Positions 42,431-61,307 of a stretch of DNA of 64,000 bases are shown here, piece by piece; within the stretch, counting starts at the first letter, position 1; each line of letters begins with the position of its first letter. Made by a program: the position numbers and the translations under genes. The stretch spans positions 1,490,501 through 1,554,500 of the forward strand of contig OY727103.1 of assembly GCA_963402885.1 (NCBI GenBank), written 5' to 3'. The DNA is from Antedon bifida. Taxonomy: Eukaryota; Echinodermata; Crinoidea; Comatulida; Antedonidae. Under the pieces are notes generated by a model. The model did no database searches. It worked only from the letters and a program-made list of their open reading frames with translations, and was not told the origin of the DNA.

Positions 42431-44183
42431 ATCAGGATGACTCATATTTTAAAATACATTCACTGTATTAGTATTTTTACATATTTTTTTTCTGCAGAGG
42501 CGTAGCCTGGTTGCTGTCTAGGGAGGTGCGAAAATTGTAAATGAGGAACTAACCCCCATGATCAACCCCCTCCCCCTGGGGCTGACCTAAGACAATTTTG
42601 AAAAATAGAGTACACTGCAGCCCTCACCATAAGAGCTAAGAAAATTTAAAGAACTAGAGGGTTTGCTCGCGTACCCTCTAGTGGGTGTACCCGAATGGTT
42701 CTCGAAAACATGACCAACGCCTCAGGAAATTGAGGCTCGGTTGACACCCATATGACTGAATCCTATAGTAACATTGAATCGCACCTAAATTTAATTAAGT
42801 GATTAATAAATAGCATAAATAATTGGTTAAATTACTAAAACAAATTGTATTTCACATAAAGTAAAGGCCTTTATAATTGATTAGTTGAATATCTAAAACA
42901 AATAAATTGTAGTTCACGATTCAGTTGAATCACTAAAATCACATTGTAGTTCACATAAAAGTAAAGGCCTTAATAAGTTAAATTACTAAAAACAAATTGT
43001 AGTTCACGTAAAGTAAATGCCTTTAATCAATATAATTGATTGGTTGCATATCTATAACAAATGAATATTGCATTAGTAGTTCACGATCAATTTTGCGGGA
43101 AGTCACGGGACACGGAAGCCAGTTGAACAGCGCGAGTGTGTGAAAATTACCTTGTGATATCCACAAATTTCGAAAGGAAATGCTAAATTTTGTCGTAAAA
43201 ACAAAAATGTAACAATAGCGTAATACTGAAAACTAATGTTATCACTCTACGTTTCGTGGTACATCTGAGATAGATCAGGTATCCAAGGCAGAGATTTTCC
43301 ATTGTATTCGCCTATGTCAGAATTAACCATAATTTATATATAGATGTTTGACAGAATGACCATACTTATATAATAGGCGTGTCAATTGTCATATCTTTTG
43401 AGCCTGTCAAAATTGAATACTCAGAAGAAACTGACTGCCTACTACTATTACTAACTACCCAGGGCCAGGCAGGTACTGTGGCTAAGGATACTTCCATTAG
43501 AAAACCAGCATTGTGTCATCACATGCTGTAAAAATCAATAGATTAGGCTACTAAAAAAATCTTAAATGGTCAGTAAAGATGATCGACCTAGTCCTAATCA
43601 TTGCGCAGTGACAATTTTATTGCAGAAAAAAATTTAAAATACAATTTTCCTGATCCCAGATCTTGGTCTGGTAGAAAAGGCAGTAGTACTAGTAGTGACC
43701 TCGACTGACAGGCCACCATCCTAGTGCATTAATCAGTCTAGGCCTGCAAAAATATTTATTATAGCCCAGGCTACACTATATTTGTGCTGATAGATAGGTG
43801 CTAATTTACTAATACTAGACCTAGCCTATCATCAGGTTAAAAATAAAACTTAATAAAAGCCATGCATACTATTTGATATTAATACATTTACTAGCTAGGA
43901 TAGCCTGGATCATGTAGCTACGATACGAGTACTAGCCTACTAATACTAATAGCCTAGGCCTAAGTCTTTAGGCTAGTTAGGCCTACTAGCCTAGGCCTAG
44001 GCCCTAGTAGTAGTAGTAGTAGTAGGGCCCAGCCAGGAGTAGGGGCAGGCAGGGTTCAAAGAAAGAGTCGTGTTTTTTAAAGTAATAATTGAAAGATTTA
44101 CCAAAACAATTAACATGCATATCTAATGATATTAATTATTACTGTCTTCTCTAATTTACAGTAGTGTATGTTTTTACGTACTT

Positions 44184-44290
44184 ACTCACTTTCTAGGCTA
44201 GGCCTCCTAGGCTAGTCTTTTCCTTTAAAAACAATCACCGCTCTCTCCTCACACGACGCACCAGATGATTCCCGCGCGAAATAGTAACAC
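44184..44290 (-). promoter_or_regulatory. Probable promoter and non-coding first exon of gene B
   Basis: Counterpart of 29390-29480. The minus strand carries TTTCGCGCGGGAATCATCTG and the same AGAAA/GTGAGTAAGT donor (44189-44184). It differs by a roughly 30-bp replacement (GTCTTTTCCTTTAAAAACAA on the + strand) between the donor and the GC-rich part. Confidence 0.45.
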
Positions 44291-44929
44291 TGTAATTTAT
44301 GCAATTGCAGAGTCACCAATCAACAGGAGAGTTGAATATTAATTGTCCAATCACCGAAGAGTCGAGTTATCAGTAAGTAAATGATACTAAAAATATCCAA
44401 CACGGTCATGAACAACCACGGAACAACAATTCCCATTCAATTCAAAATATTACTTATAAATATTATTAATTTTTAAAAAAAATAATGATAATAATATGAA
44501 TAATAATTTTGAAACTAGATTTAAACTTTGACAAATTATCTGCACAACAACACCATGTGGATGTACACTAGAAAACGCACAATTATGACCAGATAATATG
44601 TTGTTGGTGCTAAATTCTGTCTAGTTTGTGCCTTATAGTATATACAGTATAATACTGTATACATACTATACATACAGTGTAGTGTAGTTGAAATTACTGG
44701 ACCCACTTTTAATCAAATTTTTAACATGATGACGTCATCAAAATCAAACAATAATTGAAGATAACAATTTCAGAAGATAATTGTTTTAGCAACAACATAT
44801 TAAAAATTTGAAAAAATTCTGATACATAGAATTGAGATGCGCGCTGTTTTAAATGTGATGAACTATGACGCAAAATCTGAAAATTCAACCTTTTTTATTC
44901 AACAACTGGCCATATAATAATAATAATAA

Positions 44930-45180
44930 TAGTCCATTCTTATATAGCGCATATAAGCAAGCTCTCAATGCGCTGAACATTATTACCCCAGTCATTTTTT
45001 TGGATCAAACACACAAGTAAAAAAATACTCCCAGAATGCAGCTAGTAATCAGCGCAAAGTTGTGTCTTGGTCTAACCGGGTTCCCAATTATACACCTGTG
45101 TGGAGAGAGGCAAACGTAAGTAAAGTATCTTGCCTAAGGATACAAGCAATGCGGCGAGAGTTGGATTCGAACCTCGATAT
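44930..45180 (-). mobile_element. SINE-like insertion in copy B of the duplication
   Basis: Copy A reads straight through from CAACTGGCCACAT to GATGATGTCACAAC at about 30085. In copy B a 250-bp segment lies between them. It has an (ATA)n tail at 44930-44940, a TTATATAGCGC...CTCAATGCGCTG segment, and on the minus strand a B-box-like GAGGTTCGAATCC near 45165-45177. A tRNA-related SINE in minus orientation fits. Confidence 0.65.
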
Positions 45181-46240
45181 GATGTTGTCACAACATCCAA
45201 TTGGCAAAATGTTTACAGAAAACGTGTTACTCATGAGTATCACTTTTTATTTTGACATATTGAAATTTACTGTAAAGATGAAAATGAGATTTTTTTGATG
45301 TGATGATGTCATACAAATTAAAATATAATTAAAGATAACTAATTAACCTAGAAAAGTTTTTAAACTGGGGAAAAATGGAATACGAATAAGCAAGATGCGT
45401 TCTATTAAATGCGATGCTTAAATGAGACAAAAATTCATTATTTTTTATTTGAATGGCCATATGATGACGTCAGACAACTTGTCAAGCAACAAAATTACAT
45501 GAATTCATATCTACAACTCATTAGCTTTCAAAATAAGTTAAAAAATGGTTGGTCAACAGCCTTCCTGAAGCGCTATAATATATTTAAAATAGGCATATTT
45601 TTTCATAAATGTGCATTAAATAGCAATTTTTAAGCATATTTTTTTTAGTTTTTAAACTTTAACATGCACGTGCGTCATCATTCTGCAAGTCAAATTCATA
45701 AAAATGAATGAAATTTATCACAGAAGGTATGAAGAACAAAAATCAATTGCAAAAACTGTCTTTCTATGCTATGTACGAGCTGTACGCAAGTGTGTGTGTG
45801 CACAATGCAAAACAAATTGAATTTCGAAATGTACAAAATTGTCCTGAAATGTATAGAAAATTGGTTAGAAATTAATTTTGTGCAATTTAAAACTTTAAAT
45901 GCGCGTGCATGTGTAACTTTGTTTGGAACACGCCATTTTTACTCCACAGAAAGTTGACCCTTCATATGAATTAATATGAGTATCAATGCAAAATGACTTT
46001 TGGTTTTTAATCTATGATCAATCAATTTTATTCATAAGATTGCGCACAAGTCATGTTGCGCTTTGATGTCATTTAAAAACATGAGGTGCACAACTTCACA
46101 TAAATGTTGACAAAGTTACAAAATGTTATGTTTACACGTTTTAGAGGTGCAGATAACTAAAAAAGAAAAATGTTGTTAAAATTATACACTCTCACTTAAT
46201 TGTCATTCAAAAAATGTTTTATTGAAATTGTCATCTAATA

Positions 46241-47138
46241 AAGATGTGTAAGATTGCCTTTTTATGGCAGACATTTGAATAATTAAAACAAATAACACTA
46301 AAAAAATAAAATATTTTAAAATTTTTCTGCAGTTTATAATATTATACTGTAGTTATTTCTTATTTCTTTCTAAATATTGCCAACACATGTACATGTGTAG
46401 ATTATAAAATCAATCTAAAACTTGAATGCATTACACACATTTTTCTTGTTTGACTTACTGTTTTTGGCCAAAGAGAAATTATAATATAAAGTACTTTGCA
46501 CCCCTTATATTTACAGTAAAAAAAATATGTACAAAAGAACAAATCATTCTAAAAATGTACTGTATTACACTCATCTTGTTCGGCTGTTACTGTTTTTTGT
46601 AAAAAAAAGAAAATTATTGTACAGTAATAATAAAACAAATGTAACTTACTACTATACTATAAAACTTTGCAACCCTGATATTTACATTAAAAATTTACAT
46701 TAGATCAATTATTCTAAAAATGTACTGTATTCCACTTAACTTATTCGGCTGTTACTGTTTTTTTATAAAAAGAAAATTATTGTAATAATAAAACAAAAAA
46801 TCTTTACTACATTATGTAACCCTGATTATTTACTGAATCCAAATCGTTTTAAAATTACCACAAACCTAAAAATATTTATAAAAATAGATATTGTGCATAG
46901 AAAGCTCACATAAAGCTTGTTGATTAAATAAAAAAAACAATAACCAATGGTCTTCCCTCCACCCTAGTTTATACATATTACCAGGTGGCTATTTCTTCCA
47001 AGGCTTATTTTGTAAAATTATAGTACATTCGGTTCTCTCTCTGGTAGATCCCTGAACAGGTTAGTGGTTATTATGGTATTCATTCGAACCTAAGAGTACA
47101 CACACACAACACACACACATTACGTTCCAGGAACATTT
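46241..47138. other. Region between the duplication and copine 2
   Basis: AT-rich; two related stretches at 46490-46620 and 46660-46790 repeat AAAAATGTACTGTATT, TTCGGCTGTTACTGTTTTTT and AATAATAAAACAAA, a local duplication of about 150-170 bp. A short (AC)n tract is at 47100-47120. Probably includes the copine 2 3' UTR. No gene seen. Confidence 0.45.
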
Positions 47139-53300
<6,162 letters not shown>

Positions 53301-54201
53301 TATTGTGGTCTTTAAACTTCAAATAGTAAACACGAAATGTTTTTAGTTTCTGTTGCAATCACTTTCCTCTAAAAATACACATTATATTTCATTCATGACA
53401 CATAATTCCCAAACACATTCCAGGATCTGAAAACACAACAACACAACTGCGCATGTGTTTGTCTGTGAGAAGAAAGACACGCCCACTTTAACTTGATATG
53501 ACGTCATATTAGATGAAATCGGTGACCAGAGAGAGGGGCGGAGTCAAAAACAAGATTATACTACCTGCACAAGAACTGTTACTAGTACTGTATAAACAAA
53601 AAATACATTTTTAAGCACATTGTTTACATTTTATTTTTAAATATCTTGCATTCCACAAAGAAAGATTATTAAGTAGAATTTTCCACAGTTTAAAAGCACA
53701 GTCAATATTTTAAAATTGCAAATAAACTAGATGTTTTGAAAGAAAGATTCCCAAATGTACTTTCTTTTTGTTTGCCATAATATGAACTATATCATTAAAA
53801 AAAACATTTCATCTAAAATAATTATACATTCCTGAATAAAAGTCAAATCAAACGACATATATAGCAACCTGTAAACCTAACAATCAAACAAAATGAATTG
53901 GCAGTGGCTGGGTGTAAGTTCAAAACAATAGCTATATTACAGTAAAATAAAAACACAATCAAATGAATCTCAACAACATCCTCTCAATCCATACACATTT
54001 TGTTCCCACATGATATAGCATTCTTACGAGTTTATAGTGAATCTTTTTATAGTGAATCTTTTTAGAGTTACTAAAATACCTTTTTTCTTAAAATATTTCA
54101 AAATTTATTAGCTGCTTATTTATATTAAATGTAAATAAATAAACATAAAGAGAAGAAAATTTTGAAATGAACCTTTTCTTGTTAAGCCCATGGGATTACA
54201 T
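53301..54201. other. Gap between copine 2 start and ALG10 stop
   Basis: The first 250 bp upstream of the copine 2 ATG are richer in CG and include GGGGCGGAGTC (53535) and CACGCCCAC, plausible promoter elements for copine 2. The remainder is AT-rich and should include the ALG10 3' UTR. No gene seen. Confidence 0.4.
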
Positions 54202-56130
54202 TCACCACATAAACCGTTGAATATCATTTGAATGAGGCCAGGTGAATGGTTTATATGCAAATAAATAAAGAGTAACAACATTAATTGCCTGATAAAGTAT
54301 AAACTCAGCACCAATTTGAACATAGCTACCGGTTCTCATATGAAGCCTGGCTAGTAGGTAGGGAATAATAAAATACCTGAACTCCATTAGCTTCTGAGGT
54401 ACTGTTGATGCCATCATACATATAAAAAACACTATTTTAAAGAGGTATGTCCCTGGTTCGGTATTAATAGAATCGAACATGCTCCACCCAGCGTATAGGT
54501 ACATTGGTATAAGAGCGAACCGAACAAATTCGTGCCGACTGAACACGTTCTTCCACACGTAGAACGTGTAGTGACGATTATCAGCAAGCAGGTACGAGTG
54601 CACGTATGTGAAATTCGTAATAAGAGCAACGGAAATTGCTATGAGTATAGCTAGAATAAATATGTTACGTAAACATGCTTTTAGAAAAGCGATTACTTTA
54701 CTGGGTGTGATCAGGAAGGGTACCCCTAAACCTAACGTAAAACTAAAGAAATAAAATATTTGCGGGAAGTTTAGTACAGCTTGGTGACTTGTACGATCAC
54801 CGACCACTATTCCGTCGTTTACGTAAATAAAAATTGCAAATCCGCACATTAAAATTAAATAAGGTGATAATAGAATGAAAAGAAACATAAAGTTAGGTAC
54901 TTTGTGTATATGGGTAAGCACTGACTTAATGGCTGTGGTGATGGAATGAAGTACAAATGAATGTGTAATATGTGATTCTAACTTAGTACTCTTTTCAACC
55001 TCCCTAGCTACAATGAGACCAGCGATAAATACCACCCACACGATGTTCGTTTGTCTAAACATGATTGCGCATGCTCCAAAGATAGCGGAAGAAACGTGGC
55101 GCTCTTCAAGATAGCGCAAATACATGAGCAAGATGAAGAACGTTGAACCGACATCTGTGTAGTAAAGGAACGTGAAAAAGTACAAGAGTGGCAGGCTTGC
55201 TAAGTTCACTGCTGTCATTATGTATCTTGAGTTAGAAATGTTCTGAAATGAAAAAAATAATTTAAATTATTTCCAAATGTTTAAACTTAAAAGAAGAAGG
55301 GGAAAAATGAAGATCAGAAACGCATCAAAGTTCGTTTTTCTCAACAGCTGACGATTCGTATAGCTCACATGCCATTTTAGATAACTTGGCTGAGCCAGAG
55401 TGGACTTCACTTTACACCTCCAGGTTGGTAAATTATACAGTACTTTACAAAATTAAGCCCTGCAACAAACCATATTACTTACCCTTTCATATTTGTTAAT
55501 GCGCTTCTGCAATCGATATAGAAACCAAAGATTACCAACAGTGAATAACATATTAGTAGCTCGTAACAGAGAAATGTCACAAATATCTGCAACGTCCATC
55601 CTTGTAAGATACGACAACGGCCTGAGTAATGTCACGGATACGATGTACAGTCCTGGTAGTGTTGTGATCATTGGATCCCACTAAAAAAACAAATTGATAC
55701 TATAGATTAGACAACAAATGTGTGGTCGCCAATATAAGAGCTACGATTCACTAATGTATCACTGTTTTACTAATTTTTTTCAATATTTGATTACTTTTCC
55801 ATAATTTGTTTAAATATTTTATTGTACAAATAAGCATTCCAAGACACCACTACTAGGAAGTAGGCAGTTCTCTATATATGTACCGGGGTATGTACAGATA
55901 TATGTTTTTTTATGTGGCAATTCTCTTTGTGAAATCACTGACAAACTGATTACCTTGTCATACGACCCATTACAATAATTAAGAGCCTGTGGGACGTGAA
56001 ATATCTCATCCATATATGGAATTGGTTGCACATTTCTAAACCAAAGAAAAACTGCTAGTGTTGGAATAAAAAAGCAAAAAGACGCTAAATAGCCTGCAAC
56101 ATTGCTTTCTTTCTTCTTGTTAATCGGCAT
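54202..56130 (-). CDS. ALG10: ALG10, dolichyl-phosphoglucose alpha-1,2-glucosyltransferase
   Basis: Three exons: 56130-55954, 55680-55483, 55242-54202, all joined in phase 0, giving 471 residues (human ALG10 is 473). It adds the third, terminal glucose to the lipid-linked N-glycan precursor in the ER membrane. The family signature is clear: PYMDEIFHVPQALNYCNGSY near the N-terminus, WDPMITTLPGLY straight after the first junction, and YYTDVGSTFFILLMYL and FRQTNIVWVVFIAG in the third exon. Many hydrophobic segments cover most of the length, as expected for a multi-pass enzyme. The ATG at 56130 follows an acceptor (TTTTTCAG) by 3 bases, so a non-coding first exon lies upstream. The gene is head-to-head with KIN, with about 1.1 kb between start codons. 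Confidence 0.95.
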
Positions 56131-57222
56131 TATCTGAAAAATAGGAAGATGATTTTTATTACTAATCATTCACAGAGGTAAAAATAAAAATATTTATTAG
56201 AAATTTAAAAAAAACAAAGTCATTAATTTATTGTTGCAATCTTTCTTTCACCGAGGTATAAGTAAGTTTAGTCTGTTTTTTCTATACTTCCAAGAGAACA
56301 GACAATTTATATATGAAACACAGTAAATAACCTATTCTAAGGCTAAGCCAACACCAGCCGAGATGCACCCGCAGAGAGGAAGAGCTTTTCAACGTGAACA
56401 ACAAATTAAAAGCACATATGATATGACCACCTCGGCCTAGCCTACATACCTGCTAATTTGTATCACAGCAAACCGTTTATTTTTAATGATACTTTTACAA
56501 TATGATGCTCATAGTATACTTAACTAAAATATTGAGGTTTTATGTAAGTTTACTTACATTTTAAGGCAGAAGTTGCTTGGAAACAAACAATCTAAAATTC
56601 GGTCAAGCGAGAAGAAAACCTGCAAAATATGTTTGTTTTGGTAGGGTGGTAGTAATAACGAAACTAATGTGAACCAACGCGGATACTATGCTTGTTTCCG
56701 TAATCAGTTCAATGCTGTCGTATCTGCGGTGGTGTATTTACAAAACGAATAACTTTTTTACGTGAAATTTAATTTACTCTAAAAAACAACAGAAAACGTT
56801 ATCCTAGCGTATCATTTTCAACTACACGTTTGGTTACCTACAAAGGGTAAGATTGGTGACTGTAGATTATAAGATAATATGATGTTTTTTGACAAATTAT
56901 TAGTTTAAAATCCAAAAAACGCTAGGCCCATCAGACAGTTTACTTTTACGGATATGTTTGGCCAAGAACAACGACGAGAGGCCCCGAGAGAATAGTTTAC
57001 TTAACATAAAGACATGGGCCTAGAAATCGGACAACTAATCTAATCTATCATTTTTGCTTATACTTAGCATAACCATTTCTTTAGATTCAGTTATTGATTT
57101 TTTTTTTAAATTCTCAATGATTGCGAATTATTTTTGATTTCATCATATCTTTATGGAGCATTCCATTGTATTTTACTATTATATGTAATGTAATATTATC
57201 CTTCGTTAGGTTCTTAGAAAAT
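56131..57222. promoter_or_regulatory. Divergent 5' region of ALG10 and KIN
   Basis: Contains the non-coding first exon of ALG10, probably ending near 56560-56650, and the 5' leader of KIN. The stretch 56640-56740 is the least AT-rich and could hold both start sites. An acceptor-like TTCGTTAG lies about 14 bases before the KIN ATG. No TATA box was recognised. Confidence 0.4.
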
Positions 57223-59826
57223 ATGCCGAAGAATGGATTTCTGACCCCAAAAGCAATTGCCAATCGGATAAAAGCAAAAGGACTGCAGAAGTTGCGATGG
57301 TATTGTCAGATGTGTCAAAAGCAATGTAGAGATGAGGTCAGTTCTTGTGTACATCTCTCCCTCCCACCATACTTGTAAATTTTCAAAAGCAGTACTCTAC
57401 TATTGATTTTTAATGTGAAACGAAATACATTATTCTTCAGTGTATTAATACCAGGGAAGAGTGAAATTAATATTCTTACCTTAATCAGATTGTTAATCAG
57501 ATTGTTTATCAGAGTGAATAAAAATCATTAAATAATCATAAACTATTTGTTTCAGAATGGGTTCAAATGTCACACGATGTCCGAGTCTCACCAGCGACAA
57601 CTTCTCTTGTTTGCTGAAAATCCAGATAAATATCTTGACTACTTCTCAGAGTATGTAACCAATAAATAAAACTTGAAAAACACACATTTTTGTTTGTTGC
57701 AAATTATATTAGGGCAGGTGGGAAGAACAGCTACAGATTTGTATGTAAAGCTTTAAAAAGAGAGTCTTACCTCATTTAAACAGTCTAAAAATAATGATAA
57801 TAATCTTTTGTATTTTTAGGGAGTTTTTTGATGGTTTTATGGAGCTACTAAAGCGTCGATTTGGAACTAGACGTATCCATTCTAATGTTATTTACAATGA
57901 GTACATTCAGGATAGAGAGCACATACATATGACCTCAACACAATGGGAAACATTGACAGACTTTGTCAAATGGCTTGGCAGAGAAGGTGATCAGGTTTTC
58001 TTTATTAATGAGCAGGAAAAAAAAATTAACCACTAGCCTTAAGATCTGTCTACACTATCAAACTAGTTTGACAAAAAAGTGTGCCCAAGTATGATAGTGA
58101 TATGACATCATCTTGGGCACATCACATTTTTTTGTTGATAGTGTAGACAGAGCTTTAAAGCTCTTTGGGCCTTTTAAGTTTGTCCAGCATAAAGTGCATT
58201 CTACTTTCTCTCATTTTTGTTATTACATATTATTATGTATCTTGTGAGAATAAATTAAATTGGAAAACTGGAGAACTCTTATTTGCCAACTGAAAAATAA
58301 TTATGATTTTGCCCCTAGGTCATGTGACTGTAGACCTCACTGAGAAGGGTTGGTTTATAACCTACATCGACAGAGACCCAGAAACTCTTGCACGCCAAAA
58401 ACTACTTGAAAAACGTGAGAAGGTTGAAGAAGATGACGAGGAAAGGATGCAGAAATTTATTCAGAAACAAATTGAGAAAGCCTCTGATATGGAGAAGAAC
58501 AAAGTAAACACAATTGTTTTTATATCTGTAAAATTTTTGTTTAAGTGGGCAATAAAATTGAAAATATTTTACCATTTATTTATTATCAATTTTTAATACT
58601 GTATCACAGAATGAAACGGTGTATACAGATCTGCAACGCGATGATGAAGACAAAAAAATTGCTTTTAATTTTGGAGCAGCAAAATCAAGTAAGGAATCCG
58701 AGAGTGAAAGTGTTCAGCCCGAAACATCAACTAATGTCTTAAAAGCGGCGGCAGCAGAGGCTGCATCAACGAGTAAAAAGAAAGAAAAAGATGATAGAAA
58801 ACGAAAAAAATCTGCGCTAGAGGAAATAAGAGAGGTGAGAGGATAGACGACAAAGATATCAAACAAAAAATAGACAGAATCTCACAACATTTTTTAATTA
58901 TCTTTCTTGTTTTTATAGATGGAAGAGAAAAAGAAAAAAACAGAAAATCCAAAAAAAGATTATTGGCTTGCCAAAGGAATTGTGGTTAAAGTTGTTACGA
59001 AGAGATTAGGAGAGAAATATTATAAAAAGAAAGGGGTAATCAAAGTAAGAAAGTGTCCAAATATGGTAGTGATATGACATCACATTTTGTTGTCTGATCA
59101 CATAAAGTTTTAGAGTGTAGACAGAGCTTTATAGTTATATATATTATTATACTTAATTAGTAAATTCCGAGAACTTACTGAAGCATAACAAATGTTAATT
59201 TTTTTCATAGGAAGTTCGTGATTTATACACAGGATTTGTTAAGATGATAGATTCAGGGACGACGATAAAAGTTGACCAGATGCACGTAGAAACGGTCATT
59301 CCTGCTGAAGGTACAATATTACCCCTGTTATGGTTTCAATGACAAGTATTTGACCAAGACTTTATTTTGGGGCTAAAATAAATAAGTTAGTTAATTCATG
59401 GAGAAATAATATATAATTATTAATATTTCTCCATGGTTAATTGAACTAAAGTTTGTTATTTTTTTAGGGAAGCAAGTACTAATATTGAATGGTGTACACA
59501 GAGGATGTAAGGCAACTCTACTCTCATTGGACAGCGACAAATATTGCGTCAGCGTCAAGTTAGATTCGGTAGGAAAATGAATTATTTACTAAAGTAGAGA
59601 AATGCAATACATACAGAATAGTTGTCAGTGGACTGTTGGCCAGTAGGGATTCTTTCAATTTAACTGAAATATAAATTAGCTTTAAATATTTAAACATGCA
59701 TATAATGCCACAAAATATGGCAAATCAAATCTTATTTTGCGTGTACTTTTGTTTTAACAGGGACCAACGAAAGGAAGAACAGTGAACGGAGTGCAATATG
59801 AAGATATAAGCAAACTTGCGCAATAA
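57223..59826 (+). CDS. KIN: KIN (KIN17) DNA/RNA-binding protein
   Basis: Nine exons: 57223-57336, 57556-57650, 57820-57986, 58319-58503, 58610-58834, 58919-59044, 59211-59310, 59468-59568, 59761-59826; 392 residues, against 393 in human KIN. A CHC2-type zinc finger is at residues about 28-50 (CQMCQKQC ... CH), followed by the conserved winged-helix-like domain (FFDGFMELLKRRFGTRRIHS, GHVTVDLTEKGWFITYIDRD). A charged, Lys/Glu-rich middle follows, then the C-terminal tandem SH3-like/KOW region (DYWLAKGIVVKVVTKRLGEK, KQVLILNGVHRGCKATLLSL). The protein is nuclear and takes part in DNA replication/repair and mRNA processing in mammals. A MITE sits in intron 3 and another directly after the exon 6 donor. 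Confidence 0.97.
58039..58157. mobile_element. MITE copy 6, in KIN intron 3
   Basis: Both ends are present: TTAAGATCTGTCTACACTAT and TAGTGTAGACAGAGCTTTAA. TTAA-like sequence at both borders is the clearest hint in the window for the target site of this family. Confidence 0.85.
59051..59131. mobile_element. MITE copy 7, left-truncated, at the KIN exon 6 donor
   Basis: Starts inside the element (AAGTGTCCAAATATGGTAGT) only 6 bp after the exon 6 border at 59044 and runs to GTGTAGACAGAGCTTTA. The intron is just 166 bp, so the element makes up about half of it. Confidence 0.8.
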
Positions 59827-60100
59827 TGCCGACAATAAATAAAGCTATAAAAAACCAATATGGTGAAGGGGTAGGAAGGAGAAAGAATCGAAACAACATT
59901 CTTATTGTGTTTGATACATCAAAAACACATGTTAAATGAATCAGCAACGTTAACAAAAAATAAACCTTTGTTCTCTTTTATTTTTGTATTCAATAAAAAG
60001 AATTGTGTAAAATTTCAGACCAATGCATTTTATTTCATTTAAAAAATAAATAATCACAATGTGTATACCCTGGGTAAATAGAAACGAAATGTGCACTTGT

Positions 60101-60264
60101 AAATCTCTGTCTACACTATCAAACTTTATGTGACAAAAAATGTGATGTGTCCATATATGGACATGATGTCATATCACTACCATATTTGAGAATGTCACTA
60201 CCATATTTGGGCACATCACACTTTTTTTTGTCAAACTAGTTTGATAGTGTAGACAGAGCTTAAG
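60101..60264. mobile_element. MITE copy 8, full length
   Basis: The best complete copy, with both 22-bp-class ends and the arms TGATGTGTCCATATATGGAC and GGGCACATCACACTTTTTTT; a duplicated CACTACCATATTTG segment lengthens the centre to about 164 bp in total. Confidence 0.88.
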
Positions 60265-60648
60265 AAAAGTGCTTGTAAAGGAACCACTGCAAGATAAGCA
60301 CCCTGCTAACACCTTGAATACACAGATACCATAGTCATTCAAGTTTGATGTCTGCCTTAAAAAAGTACAGAAAACAAATTAGATTATAGGCAGATTATTT
60401 GAACTAAGATATACTTTCAAAAAGCATTACTTGTGCTACCTATTGAAAACAAAATATATATTTTTAAATGTTTACATTAACTGCACACTTATTTAAAAAG
60501 TACTGTGTAACTAATTTTACTTTGGTAAAAATTTGAATGCCTAAGCTAAATAAAAGTGATTTATCTCAAATCAGAACCCTGTTCATTATGAAAAATTCAC
60601 ATTCAGTATACCCTGCATGATAGATATTAATTAAATTACATAAATAAA

Positions 60649-60747
60649 AGTGTGATGTGCCAAAATATAGTAGTGATATGACATCACCGTGTCCATATAT
60701 GGGCACATCACATTTTTTTTGTCACATTTTTTTTATAGTTTAGACAA
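60649..60747. mobile_element. MITE copy 9, left-truncated
   Basis: Begins AAAGTGTGATGTGCCAAAAT, keeps the central CCATATATGGGCACATCACA, and ends with a decayed terminal repeat (ATAGTTTAGACAAAT). Confidence 0.75.
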
Positions 60748-61123
60748 ATATATTTGGAAAAGTTTCAAAATTGTTTGATTGCAAAATTTTGTACAATTCG
60801 TTTGAAATGTCAGTAATTTTTGTTCAGTAATAGGTATTCTACATTGCATATCATATTAAAATTTCCATGATTTGTTTTTAATTGAAACGAACTACTGTTT
60901 TAAATATTTTCACACAAATGTACACTGAATATTAGAAAAGTTAAATACCATGTTTTTATCAATTGTGCTATGAATTAGTTGTTTTTAAATGTCCCGAGGA
61001 TGGATTTGAAAAATGCACAGCATATTCCACCAATCAAATCGCAAGGATACAGTTATGGTTTTGGTAGTAGGTATTGAAACCTAGGGTTACAGTACATGAC
61101 ATCTAGGCACCATCAACCTAGGG

Positions 61124-61254
61124 TTAAGCTCTGTCTACACTATCAAACTTTATGTGATGTGCCCAAATACGATAGTGATATGACATCATGTCCACATATG
61201 GGCACATCACATTTTTTTTGTCACATAAAGTTTGATAGTGAAGACAGAGATTTA
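61124..61254. mobile_element. MITE copy 10, downstream of AASS
   Basis: TTAAGCTCTGTCTACACTAT on the left, TTTGATAGTGAAGACAGAGA on the right; it lies about 54 bp beyond the AASS stop codon and so probably within the AASS 3' UTR. Confidence 0.85.
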
Positions 61255-61307
61255 CAGTGCATGCCATCCAAGCGCCATAAACCAGCAGTCCTTCCATCAT
61301 CCACATA

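Larger units (their letters stand above)
39360..46240. repeat. Segmental duplication, copy B
   Basis: Direct-orientation duplicate of 25650-31045. It is longer mainly because of a roughly 1.35-kb insertion (about 41085-42430) and a roughly 0.25-kb SINE-like insertion (about 44930-45180). It includes the start-codon exon and the probable promoter of gene B. Its right boundary follows ATTGAAATTGTCATCTA at about 46237; the left boundary lies inside intron 2 near GGGAAAGTTGACAATGAGGA. Confidence 0.93.
59827..61307. other. KIN 3' flank and AASS 3' flank
   Basis: KIN has AATAAA at 59838 and again at about 59992. Between the convergent KIN and AASS genes lie three MITE copies (60101-60264, 60649-60747, 61124-61254). 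No other gene seen. Confidence 0.5.
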
